Source: Kitasatospora xanthocidica (GTDB lineage Bacteria; Actinomycetota; Actinomycetes; Streptomycetales; Streptomycetaceae). From it: a stretch of 64,000 nt of DNA. A program made the position numbers and the translations under genes. How positions within the stretch are numbered: position 1 is the first letter of the stretch; every line of letters begins with the position of its first letter. Where the stretch lies: NCBI RefSeq assembly GCF_014656195.1, contig NZ_BNBY01000025.1, forward strand, positions 1 through 64,000, written 5' to 3'. Shown here in pieces: positions 54,626 to 62,760 of this stretch. The notes under the pieces were generated by a model. The model saw nothing but the letters and a program-made list of their open reading frames with translations. It was not told the origin of the DNA and made no database searches.

Positions 54626-56058
54626 CGAAAGTCGAACTCCTGCTGCTCGTAGCCGGTCTCGGGGAACCTCGTCGGCTCGTTGAGCCGGGTGGGATCGTCG
54701 GCAGCCACGGACCCGGTGAGCCGGCCGGACAACCCCTGGGCGAGGATCGACAGCCGCAGCGCCGGACCGGATCGGCGGGCGTCGTCCACGAGCGCGCCGG
54801 TGGTGCTCACGTGCTCCTTCCAGACCTCCGCCGCCCGTACGAGCCGGTCCTGGATGGGCAGGGCGGGAACTGGGATCGTGATGGCCTTGATGTCCTCGAG
54901 GCGGACGGAGAGGCTGCCCGTCGTGGCCCTGACCTGGTCCTGGAGGCGGCGGCGGGTGGCGGGGGCGTTCCAGACGAGCTCGAGGAACCGCGGAAGGAGC
55001 CGCCGGCCCGGCCTGATGCGCACGAGGTGGTTCTGGTACAGGGCGCCAGCCGGCTCCCCGTGCCAGGTGGCGGCCTGGCCGATGCGTTCGAGGCTGCCGT
55101 TCTGCCGGACGACCAGGAGGTCGCCGGCCTCGACGAGGTGGCGGCGCACGGAGTCGAGGGCGTGTTCGGGGATGGTGACCTGGCGGACGTCACGGAGCGT
55201 CAGGGTCTCGCGCGCGACGTTCGCGACGCCGAGGTACGGATGCGCCGATCCCCTGTCCGCGGCTTTGGGCGTGCGCAGACCCGCGGTGACCTCGGCGACC
55301 TCCGCGATCGGCAGCAGCGGCCCGGTGGCGGGCCCCGGGACCGGGCCGTCGGTGATGCCGTCGCCGGTGAGACGCCCGCTGACCACGGCGTTCAAGACGC
55401 TGTCCCACAAACGGGGAAGCCCCTGGTACGCGGCATCGTGGGCCGCCTCGCCCGCGTCGAGACGGCCCAGCAGCTCGTCCAGGGCGTCGGCGACGCGCCG
55501 TTGCTCGGCCGGCGGCGGCACCGGGACGCGCCACTCCCGGACCGCGGTGGAGCCCAGATGCTTGAGCCCGGTGACGCCCCTGGCACGGCGGCCGAACTCA
55601 CCGCGCAACGCGTCGTAGGAGAGGGCGTGACAGAGGTAACGGGGGTCCACCCCGGGGACCGACCGGACGCGGATGAGACCGCTGTGGAAGGAGCAGTCCT
55701 CGATCTCGCCGTTCCACAGCACCGGACGGCCGATGCGCTCGACGCTCCCGGAGGCCTCGGCCAGGAGGATGTCGCCCGGGAGCAGGGCGTACCTGCGGGC
55801 CTGTTCCCGGGTCAGTTCCGTGGTCGCGACCTTCGCGAGGTCCAGGACGCCCCAGCCCAGGTTGGAGCACCTCAGCTGGCGCCGCGTGAGCGCGCCGGGT
55901 ACCCGCGAACGGGAGGTACCCCGGCCGGGCTGGACCGTGGCGATCTCGCCGACCCGGCGGCGGGCCCAGCCGGGCGGCAGCGGCAGATCGAGGGGCAACC
56001 GGTTCCCGCTTTCCATCGTGGGCCGTCCGGGGGCGGCCCGGCGGGCGCCGTCGATCAT
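54622..56058 (-). CDS. hsdS: Type I specificity subunit, two target-recognition domains
   Basis: 478 residues in two homologous halves. Each begins with a TRD strand region (PPGWARRRVGEIATVQPGRG; LLPIAEVAEVTAGLRTPKAA) and ends with a spacer-helix motif (PPPAEQRRVADALDELLGRL; LPIQDRLVRAAEVWKEHV). Each half should read one part of a bipartite DNA site. It sits 7 bp after the helicase gene and overlaps hsdM, forming one operon. The start could also be ATG 56016. Confidence 0.92.
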   Translation of the reverse strand: MIDGARRAAPGRPTMESGNRLPLDLPLPPGWARRRVGEIATVQPGRGTSRSRVPGALTRRQLRCSNLGWGVLDLAKVATTELTREQARRYALLPGDILLAEASGSVERIGRPVLWNGEIEDCSFHSGLIRVRSVPGVDPRYLCHALSYDALRGEFGRRARGVTGLKHLGSTAVREWRVPVPPPAEQRRVADALDELLGRLDAGEAAHDAAYQGLPRLWDSVLNAVVSGRLTGDGITDGPVPGPATGPLLPIAEVAEVTAGLRTPKAADRGSAHPYLGVANVARETLTLRDVRQVTIPEHALDSVRRHLVEAGDLLVVRQNGSLERIGQAATWHGEPAGALYQNHLVRIRPGRRLLPRFLELVWNAPATRRRLQDQVRATTGSLSVRLEDIKAITIPVPALPIQDRLVRAAEVWKEHVSTTGALVDDARRSGPALRLSILAQGLSGRLTGSVAADDPTRLNEPTRFPETGYEQQEFDFR

Positions 56059-56065
56059 CGGGGGC

Positions 56066-57997
56066 TCAGACCTTCTGGAGACCGAGATCGGCGAAGAGCC
56101 GCCTGGTCGCCGGGTCGACCGAGTACAGCACCGTGCCGCGGATGGAACGCGTCATGAGGACGCCGTAGGCGTTGCGGATCGCCCGGGCGAGCTCCTCGTC
56201 GGACCGTATCCGGTCGGCCTTGCTGAGCACGTGCTCGCGATGCACGGTCCAGGCGCCGTGCTCCCACGTGAGGTCGGGGCCCATGATCACGCCGCCCCAC
56301 TCGTACTCCAGCCCCTGCGCGGTGTGCACGCAGCCGATCTGCCCGAAGCCCCCGGGATCCGTCGCCCAATACTTCCGCTTCGGGACACCGGGAGTCTTGT
56401 GATCGTCACCGGCGTTCCACGGGCGAGCCCACCCCTCGTCCGGCGCGACCTCCGGCACCGTGCCGCTCGAATCGGTCCACGGCCAGCACATGCCGGCACT
56501 CATCCGAGCACTGGCACCCGCCTCCTGCCGCTCACGCAGGAACCCCTCCATCTCGCCCGCGCTCTCGGCGTAGTAGAGCTGGAACGGCTCCGGATCCGGA
56601 CCGTCGTCGGGGTTCCACACGATCGGGGTACCGGCCATGAGTGGCTGGACCCAGGCGTCGTACGTCGCACTCCCGACGGCACGCAGGACCCGGTCCAGGG
56701 TGATCGGGACGACCTCCGCCCCGAGACGCTTGATCTCCTCGACGAGCGCCTCCGGAGACCACACCTCCTCGGCGAACAGGCGCTGGTCACCGTCGATGAA
56801 GAACACCGGTACCCGCGCTCGGGAGACGATCACCTCGACCGACGACTCACCGGGACGCATGTGGAAGGAGCCCCGCATCGGGCGCTCCGACAACCGGTGC
56901 GCCTCGTCGCACAGGATGACGTCGAGTTCGTCCACCGCCCGGTCGTCGGCGACCTTGCTCAGTGTCGTGAACGCGTGGCGCCGGCCCGGTGCCGCGCGTC
57001 GGAAGGTGTCGCGCGAGGCGATCCCCCCGGAAACGAAGGCGGTCTGGTAGCCCTCGGACAGCGCGTCTCCCAGCAGGGTCAGCGCGACCAGCGACTTGCC
57101 GCTGCCCGCCCGTCCGCTCACCACGTAGACCTTCTTGGTGCCGGGGGCGGAGGCGGCGCGGACGGACTCCATCACGTCGTTCACCGCGCGCAGCTGGTTC
57201 TCCACCAGGCTGAAGCGGGTGTGGCCGTCGATGATCGCGCCGATCTCGTCGGTGAGGAGCGTCTCCGAGCGCCGCCGGTCCAGGAGCGCCTGGGCAGCCT
57301 CGGCACCCGATGCCGGGGCGAAGTTGGCCTCGAGGAACGTCCGCAGGTCGGCGGGACGGCGGGCCGTGAACGTCGGGATGCCCGGGCACGGTGCGACGTT
57401 TCCGATCCACTGCGCGTCCGGGCGCTTGAGGTTGTGCAGGTAGGAGGCGCCGGCGAGGTTGACGTAGCGGCTGTCGAACATGCTGTGGTGCTTCCTGAGC
57501 GCGACCACGTTGTCCTGCACCTGAACGGCCGGGTGCTTCTTGTGCTTGTCGTAATCCGGCACGAAGACGCGGTCGACCGCGCACCGCGCGCACAGCCCGT
57601 TCCCGCCTCCGGACCGGCACGACGCGCAGAGACCCTTGGGCTTGTCCGCCCGGGGACGCTCGACGACGTTCCACTGCTTGAGTTCGATGACGGCGAAGCT
57701 CAACCCGCCCGACGGGTGGTCGCCGGCGAGCACGACGTCGATCGGGCTCATACCGGGGTCGACGCGGTACTCGATGAACATCCACACCTGGCCCCGCCCG
57801 AGGTCGGTCAGGACGGTCGCCAGCTCGTAGAGACTCTCCCGCCACGACGTCACATCGCCCGTCGACGGGTCCTTGCCCTCGGGGTGGGCCTCCCGGTAGC
57901 ACTGCTCGATCTTGTCGACCAACGCCAGCCGGTTGCGCACCAGCTCCTCGGCGGGCCAGTACGCCTCCAACGCTCCCCACACAGCACCGGTCGCCAT
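56066..57997 (-). CDS. DUF2075/Schlafen-group-3-type helicase with PD-(D/E)XK-like N-terminus
   Basis: 643 residues from ATG 57997 (GGGGGAG upstream). N-terminal module: Glu76, then PIDVVLAG (Asp87) and VIELKQW (Glu105, Lys107), a PD-(D/E)XK nuclease pattern. Next is a four-Cys zinc site (C124, C127, C136, C139). The SF1-type motor has Walker A GRAGSGKS (295-302), Walker B VILCDEAHR (360-368), IDGDQR (401-406) and HTAQGLEYE (558-566). First gene of the operon with hsdS and hsdM, so it may replace HsdR as the cutting and translocating subunit; that function is inference. Confidence 0.88.
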   Translation of the reverse strand: MATGAVWGALEAYWPAEELVRNRLALVDKIEQCYREAHPEGKDPSTGDVTSWRESLYELATVLTDLGRGQVWMFIEYRVDPGMSPIDVVLAGDHPSGGLSFAVIELKQWNVVERPRADKPKGLCASCRSGGGNGLCARCAVDRVFVPDYDKHKKHPAVQVQDNVVALRKHHSMFDSRYVNLAGASYLHNLKRPDAQWIGNVAPCPGIPTFTARRPADLRTFLEANFAPASGAEAAQALLDRRRSETLLTDEIGAIIDGHTRFSLVENQLRAVNDVMESVRAASAPGTKKVYVVSGRAGSGKSLVALTLLGDALSEGYQTAFVSGGIASRDTFRRAAPGRRHAFTTLSKVADDRAVDELDVILCDEAHRLSERPMRGSFHMRPGESSVEVIVSRARVPVFFIDGDQRLFAEEVWSPEALVEEIKRLGAEVVPITLDRVLRAVGSATYDAWVQPLMAGTPIVWNPDDGPDPEPFQLYYAESAGEMEGFLRERQEAGASARMSAGMCWPWTDSSGTVPEVAPDEGWARPWNAGDDHKTPGVPKRKYWATDPGGFGQIGCVHTAQGLEYEWGGVIMGPDLTWEHGAWTVHREHVLSKADRIRSDEELARAIRNAYGVLMTRSIRGTVLYSVDPATRRLFADLGLQKV

Positions 57998-58241
57998 CTC
58001 GAACCCACTCCCCCGATGACCGACCGGACCTCGTCGCGGCCGAACCACTCACGCCGAACCCGCCACCGGCACGTATCGGTCGACGGCGAACTTAATGGCC
58101 ACCGAGTATTCCAGCGCCGGACAGGAGAGACAAGGAATTACCGTCGGGCGTAGCGGGACGTCGGTTGACGCACAGCGGCATCCACCATCCCGGCACGTTC
58201 ATGACGGATGCTTCCCGCGGCATCCTGCGAGATCACCAGGG

Positions 58242-58456
58242 CGGCTGACCCCCGCGGAGAGCGGGGAGGCGGTGCTGGACCGGATGCGAACCGGCGTTGC
58301 CTCCGGCTGACCCCCGCTTGGCGCGGGGAGGAAGCGATCAGGCTGTCCAGAGCAGCAGTCACCGCCGGCTGACCCCCTGCTCGCAAGGGACGGACGCGGC
58401 GAACGACCGTAACGACGCGCGCATGGTCGGCTGACCCCCGCAGGTGCGGGGAAGAG
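58242..58456 (-). CRISPR. Decayed CRISPR array, four divergent repeats
   Basis: Repeats at 58242-58270, 58304-58333, 58366-58394 and 58428-58456 share CGGCTGACCCCC with the large array but differ in stem, loop and 3' end, and one has a one-base insertion. Spacers are 33, 32 and 33 bp. The orientation equals that of the 51916 array. The mutated repeats suggest it no longer gains spacers; it lies just upstream of the helicase-hsdS-hsdM operon. Confidence 0.88.
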
Positions 58457-58647
58457 GCCGCCGTCTCCGGTTGTGGCGCCGACGCGCAGATCCCGGCCGT
58501 AAACCCGGCCGACTCGTCCCGATGTGTGCTCGACACCCCTTGAATCCATGGACGGCTGCATGTCCGACCCAGGCTCAGGTGACCGAATCTGCGCCACTCT
58601 GTCTCATGGCTGGGCCAGTCTGGGCGAAAGGCCGGTCGGGCACTCCG

Positions 58648-59298
58648 CTACGGACAGGTCTCGCCGAACTTCACGGCCTTGACGCTCACCGGCTGGCCGG
58701 TGAGCGCTGCGCCCGGAGCCGGGTCCTGGCCGCACACCTGCCAGTTCGACTGCACCAGGATGGCGCGGTTCTTCGGGCTGGCGTCCTTGGCGTTGATCGA
58801 CGTGTTGCCGGGCAACGAGTCACGTACCACCGACACGGCCTTGCCCTTGAAGTCGGGCATGGTGGATCCGGCCTTGGCGGGCCCGCCGACGCCCTGGTCC
58901 TGGGTCGGGCAGCTCTCGTCCAGCTTCACCGCCCCCATGTCGATCTTCGTGGTGGTGGGGTGGTCGCCCGGAGCCGGGTTTTGCGTGCAGACCTTCCAAT
59001 TGCGGTCGGAGATCTGGTTGCGGTCGCGGCCGAGTGCGTCATGACTGGTGAGAACAAGGAACCCGGCGCTCTGCGCGGCGTCCTGGGCTGACTGAAGCCC
59101 CATGCCGACGAAGTCGGGGAGCGTGGCCGTCTTGGCGTCGACAGGCGCACCGCTCGGGGGCGCGGGCTGTGACGGGGCGCCGGCCGCCGGCCGGGCGGCT
59201 GTGGTCTCGGCACCGGTGCCAGCCGAGCCCTTCGGGTCGCAGGCGGCCAGGCCCAGGACGGCTGCGGCGACGGACAAGGCGATGGCGGTACGACGCAT
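58648..59298 (-). CDS. Lipoprotein with two PASTA-like domains
   Basis: 216 residues. Lipoprotein signal AVLGLAACDPKG; an Ala/Pro linker; then two PASTA-like repeats (LPDFVGMGLQSAQDAAQSAG to NWKVCTQNPAPG; MPDFKGKAVSVVRDSLPG to NWQVCGQDPAPG), each ending with VKxxESCP or VKFGETCP. Anchored outside the membrane; may bind peptidoglycan or have another extracellular role. ATG 59298 has a G-rich ribosome site. Confidence 0.85.
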   Translation of the reverse strand: MRRTAIALSVAAAVLGLAACDPKGSAGTGAETTAARPAAGAPSQPAPPSGAPVDAKTATLPDFVGMGLQSAQDAAQSAGFLVLTSHDALGRDRNQISDRNWKVCTQNPAPGDHPTTTKIDMGAVKLDESCPTQDQGVGGPAKAGSTMPDFKGKAVSVVRDSLPGNTSINAKDASPKNRAILVQSNWQVCGQDPAPGAALTGQPVSVKAVKFGETCP

Positions 59299-59779
59299 GG
59301 TCCCCCCATGACGTGACAGATGTGACGGGGGAACCGTAGCGATGAGTCCTGACGAGTACCGGTCCCGCAGTCGAGTCGTGATGTATCTGTAAACAATCGT
59401 GTTCACGAAGCACTGGCCACAACTGAGGTGGACACGCCGGTGCTGACCGATCGCCAGACCGCCATCCTCGGTTGGAGCCTCGGTGACTTCGATACCTTGC
59501 TCGTCGATGTGAAGGGAACCGGTTCCGCGAGAGGACGGGGACCAGGACCACCCCACGCCCCTGATCGGCGTGCCACTGACCCTTCTGAGGCGTCAGGCCG
59601 AGCGTCCGCTCAGCGAGCTCTCGCACGCGCCGGAGTCCTTACGGAAGGCTGACCGGCGTCCGCTCACCCGTGGCGCTTCCCGTGGCGTTGGCACACCCGG
59701 AACGCCCCCATAGGCGCTGGGTCCGTCCGATGGACATGGGGCGCAGACAGACGCGGCACCCGCCCGTGGGCTCGGCCGG
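59299..59779. other. Intergenic, about 480 bp, nothing assigned
   Basis: Contains a short, moderately AT-rich promoter-like part near 59380-59410 upstream of the lipoprotein gene. A plus-strand frame at 59428-59652 has no recognised domain. Confidence 0.4.
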
Positions 59780-60442
59780 TCAGCTGAGGTCGAACTGCCA
59801 GTACGCGGTCTCGCGGTACCCGGACGACTCCGGGGCGACCTCCACCGTGACCAGGCTCCCTTCCCTGTCGGGTTTCACCCGCACCGGCACGGTGCGCTTT
59901 TGCTTCGTGTCGAGGGACGGCGTGAGGGCGGTGACGGACGCGTCCTGGTCCAAGAAGGTCACTCCGGGCGCGGGGACGGGGACGGGAGCGGAGCCGAGGC
60001 CGGCGCTGGAGGTGAAGGTAGGGGACGGTGTGCCGGAGTCCATGGCCTTCCCCGCGCGGACCACGACGGGGGCGTAGCCACGGGTCGTGCCGACGCCGGT
60101 GTGCGGGGGCGTTCCGCCGGGGCGCAGTTCCTTGTCGGTGCCGTTGTCGTAGGTGATCGTGAAGCTGTAGCTGTCGTCGGGTTCCCGGTGGGGCGGGCTC
60201 ACGGTGATGGTCAGGCCGTCGTCGTAGCGGGCGGTCCCGCCGGCGCGCAGGGGCTCGGTCACGGTTCCGGGGCCTTTGACGTACCCGTGCTGGGTCAGGC
60301 CGTCCTCGAACTTGGCCAGTGCCATGGCTACCAGGATGATCAGGGTGGTGGGGACGGCTATCACGATCCCGAAGACGGTGGCCCAGACCCAGTTCGAGTT
60401 TCCCGAGGTCGGCGGGTGAGCGGGAGTCGAGGTCGTGTTCAT
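59780..60442 (-). CDS. Membrane-anchored extracellular protein, DUF4352-like
   Basis: 220 residues. One N-terminal membrane helix (WVWATVFGIVIAVPTTLIILVAMALAKF, residues about 19-46) and a beta-rich outer domain (RYDDGLTITVSPPHREPDDSY; TITYDNGTDKE), like DUF4352/telokin-type domains that lie outside actinobacterial membranes. ATG 60442 is preferred; upstream codons add a short unrelated stretch. Confidence 0.7.
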   Translation of the reverse strand: MNTTSTPAHPPTSGNSNWVWATVFGIVIAVPTTLIILVAMALAKFEDGLTQHGYVKGPGTVTEPLRAGGTARYDDGLTITVSPPHREPDDSYSFTITYDNGTDKELRPGGTPPHTGVGTTRGYAPVVVRAGKAMDSGTPSPTFTSSAGLGSAPVPVPAPGVTFLDQDASVTALTPSLDTKQKRTVPVRVKPDREGSLVTVEVAPESSGYRETAYWQFDLS

Positions 60443-60812
60443 ACGGCTCACGGTAGGAAGCGAGCGGCAGGGATTCATGAGCGGACGTACTCAAGAACCG
60501 GCTGAGTAGCGCCGGGCCGCAGCCGGCTGGACGTCATGAGGGCTGGCCCGGGTAGCGCTACGGTCCGGGTGCGGGGCGGGCGAGGACGGCGTCCGCTTCG
60601 CCGAGCATGCGGCGCCGTTCGGTCAGGACGCCGTCGAACGCGGTGGCGTTCTGCTGGATTAGGGTGCGCTGGACAGCGGCCTCGGCCTCGTTCCAGATCC
60701 GGACGAGCCCGGTCTCCTGTTTGCAGGCGATGTCCATGAGGGCGGTCGTCCGTTCCTCGGCGGCGGCTGCGGGCGCGGCCTCCGGTGGGGCGGGAGTCGT
60801 CCCCACGCGGGA
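60443..60812. other. Gene-poor stretch with a possible minus-strand remnant
   Basis: Minus-strand 60558-60740 encodes EAAVQRTLIQQNATAFDGVL and ERRRMLGEADAVLARPAPG with coding-like composition but no clear start or family; it is probably a 3' fragment. Confidence 0.35.
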
Positions 60813-61250
60813 CGCGACGCCGCCCGCTTCCGCCGCTTCGAAGACCTCCACCTCGCCCACAAGAACGGCGAACCGATGGGCCACGGCGGTGGCGCCGATA
60901 AGGCCGCCGCAGTCTTCGAGCACGTGCGGGCAACAGCCGCCGCGCGATCCGGCGACGCCACCGTCGAGCGCGCCCTGCTGAGGAACGCCGGCCTGACCAT
61001 ACGCGTCGGCACCCTCAACCACTGCACCTACGGCCCCGCCTCCCCCGCCAGAGCACTGTGCCTGGAGAACGCCGCGCTGCCCGAGGGCGCCGACGGGCCG
61101 ATGCAGGACCGGGGCCGCCCTGACCGCTGCTCCGACAACACCATCGGCCCCGAACACCTGCCCCTCTACACCAGCCACCGCCTCCAGCTCCTGGCCCTGC
61201 TCGACCGGATCGAGGCCGTCCTCGCCCGTGCCACCCGGGAGAATTCGTGA
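60813..61250 (+). pseudogene. C-terminal fragment of an integrase-like protein
   Basis: The frame reads RDAARFRRFEDLHLAHKNGE, LTIRVGTLNHCTYGPASPARALC and CSDNTIGPEHLPLYTSHR, then LLALLDRIEAVLARA. This Cys-containing end resembles the tail found after the catalytic domain of some Streptomyces tyrosine recombinases. The catalytic part is absent, so it is taken as a remnant; ATG 60876 could express a 124-residue piece. Confidence 0.4.
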
Positions 61251-61438
61251 TCCGCACCGCCACCGGCCACCCGTCCCAGGACCGGGCATCTCCGCCTGCA
61301 CCACGGTCGCCTTGCCGGCGCGATGGACCGTCTGCTGGCTGGCCGCCCTCAGCGCATCGGGCTCCGACCCACCGGACCACCCCTCTCCCGCCAAGGTTCC
61401 GGGGTGGTCCGGCAGGCCTTCAGTTGTCCCTGATCAGG

Positions 61439-61726
61439 TCAGGTGCGGTCCCGAGTCGGCTTCTCACAGCCGAGGATCCGCCGGAACAGCTCCGCCTCGG
61501 TCACGTCGAGCAGCGGATCGTCGACGCCCGCCCTCTTCCGCCAGGTCTGCCGCATGAGCAGCACCCGTTGGTCTTCGGCGAATCCTGGTTCGGCGTACCA
61601 CGCCAACGCGTCACGGTGCGCGGCCTGCCGGCTCGGCGAGACGGCCCGCACCGGCCGGGAGAACTGGCCGTTCAGCAACCACCAGGTGGAAACGTGGTCC
61701 CACCAGGCCCGCGGGTGCCGGATCAC
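61439..61726 (-). CDS. Hypothetical protein, 95 residues, coupled
   Basis: Begins MIRHPRAWWDHVSTWWLLNG and ends EAELFRRILGCEKPTRDRT; small, helical and Trp-rich. Its GTG 61726 overlaps the upstream gene's TGA (GTGA), so the two are translated together. No family recognised. Confidence 0.55.
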   Translation of the reverse strand: MIRHPRAWWDHVSTWWLLNGQFSRPVRAVSPSRQAAHRDALAWYAEPGFAEDQRVLLMRQTWRKRAGVDDPLLDVTEAELFRRILGCEKPTRDRT

Positions 61727-62238
61727 TGGGGTGTCCCGGGGCCGGCGGGGTGCCGGCGGACGACTGTCGGGGTCAGGTCGAGGAAGGCCAGGGCCCGCAC
61801 CTCGCCGTGCGTCGCGAGCCGGTGGCCGATCGACTGCGCCTCTGACGGCCCGAACAGCTCGGCGAAGTAGCCCTGCTGGTCCGGGCTGAGCGGGAGCGCG
61901 TCGAGCGTCTTCAGGAGCGCGGCCATCGCATCCGGCAGCTTGCTGAAGTGCGCGGGCGCGGTGACGCCTCGGACCTCCGCGATCACCGGGAACGGGTACG
62001 GGGAGGCCTCCACCGGCTCGGAACGTCCGGCCACCAGGACCAGTTCCGTCCCCACTCCACCCTGCTCTCCAAGCGGCGTCACTTCCCCGACACCTCCCCC
62101 GCGCGATGCTGGGTGCCACCGGTGGACGCCGACCGTCTGACCGTTCACCACGATGGTCCTGGTCGGTCGGCTGTCGCGTGCGCGGAGCCGCGTGGCCCGT
62201 CCTCCGAAGCCGCGCCGCCGTCGGACGATGCCGGACAC
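61723..62238 (-). CDS. Hypothetical protein, up to 171 residues
   Basis: The C-terminal two-thirds look like a folded domain (GTELVLVAGRSEPVEASPYP; LKTLDALPLSPDQQGYFAEL; HGEVRALAFLDLTPTVVRR); the N-terminal 30 residues are Arg-rich and the real start may be later. Coupled to the following gene through GTGA. Function unknown. Confidence 0.55.
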   Translation of the reverse strand: MSGIVRRRRGFGGRATRLRARDSRPTRTIVVNGQTVGVHRWHPASRGGGVGEVTPLGEQGGVGTELVLVAGRSEPVEASPYPFPVIAEVRGVTAPAHFSKLPDAMAALLKTLDALPLSPDQQGYFAELFGPSEAQSIGHRLATHGEVRALAFLDLTPTVVRRHPAGPGTPQ

Positions 62239-62760
62239 CGGATGAGGGTGTCCAGCACGCGGGGCGTCTCAGGCACACGGTCGCTCCCCGTCGGGCCGAC
62301 GTGCTTCGGTGTTGCCGGTGGGACGCGATCTGTCCCACCCGGGTCCGGTGCCCTGGCCCGGGAGTCCCGTCGCCCGCACGCGGTGGTGCGGGCTTCGGGC
62401 GGAGGCCGGCCGAGCCGTCCAGGTGTGGCGCATCCTTCACCGACCCGCCCTTGTCATGAACAGGCAGCATGGCCCGGCAAGATGACCGGCAGCAGCCCTG
62501 GGCGCGCGGCCTCCGGCGCGGGCGCACCCGTACCCGACCGAGTCCGGCGAGAACAGTCGGGCCACTCCCGGCCGACCGCCTTCCTCCGGGCGCACCTCCT
62601 GCTCTCCGCCCCCCATCGTCCTGGCACCGGCGATCGGCGCGATCCGCCTTCGTGACCTGCGGGCCCCGCGTCGTGCCCGAAAGTGTTTGACGCCGGGGCG
62701 GCCCGCTGGAAGAGTGCTCCCGCCGCGAGATCGAACGCGTTCGAAAATGGGGGAAGCTGC
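62239..62760. promoter_or_regulatory. Intergenic, about 520 bp, upstream of the FG-GAP gene
   Basis: No gene recognised. GGGGGAA 6 bp before ATG 62761 is a good ribosome site. Confidence 0.4.

Noticed and set aside
53102..57997. Operon as an ordinary type I restriction system or a BREX/DISARM system
   Set aside because: No HsdR, PglZ, BrxC or DrmABC-like protein is encoded in the window; the only motor is the DUF2075-type protein.
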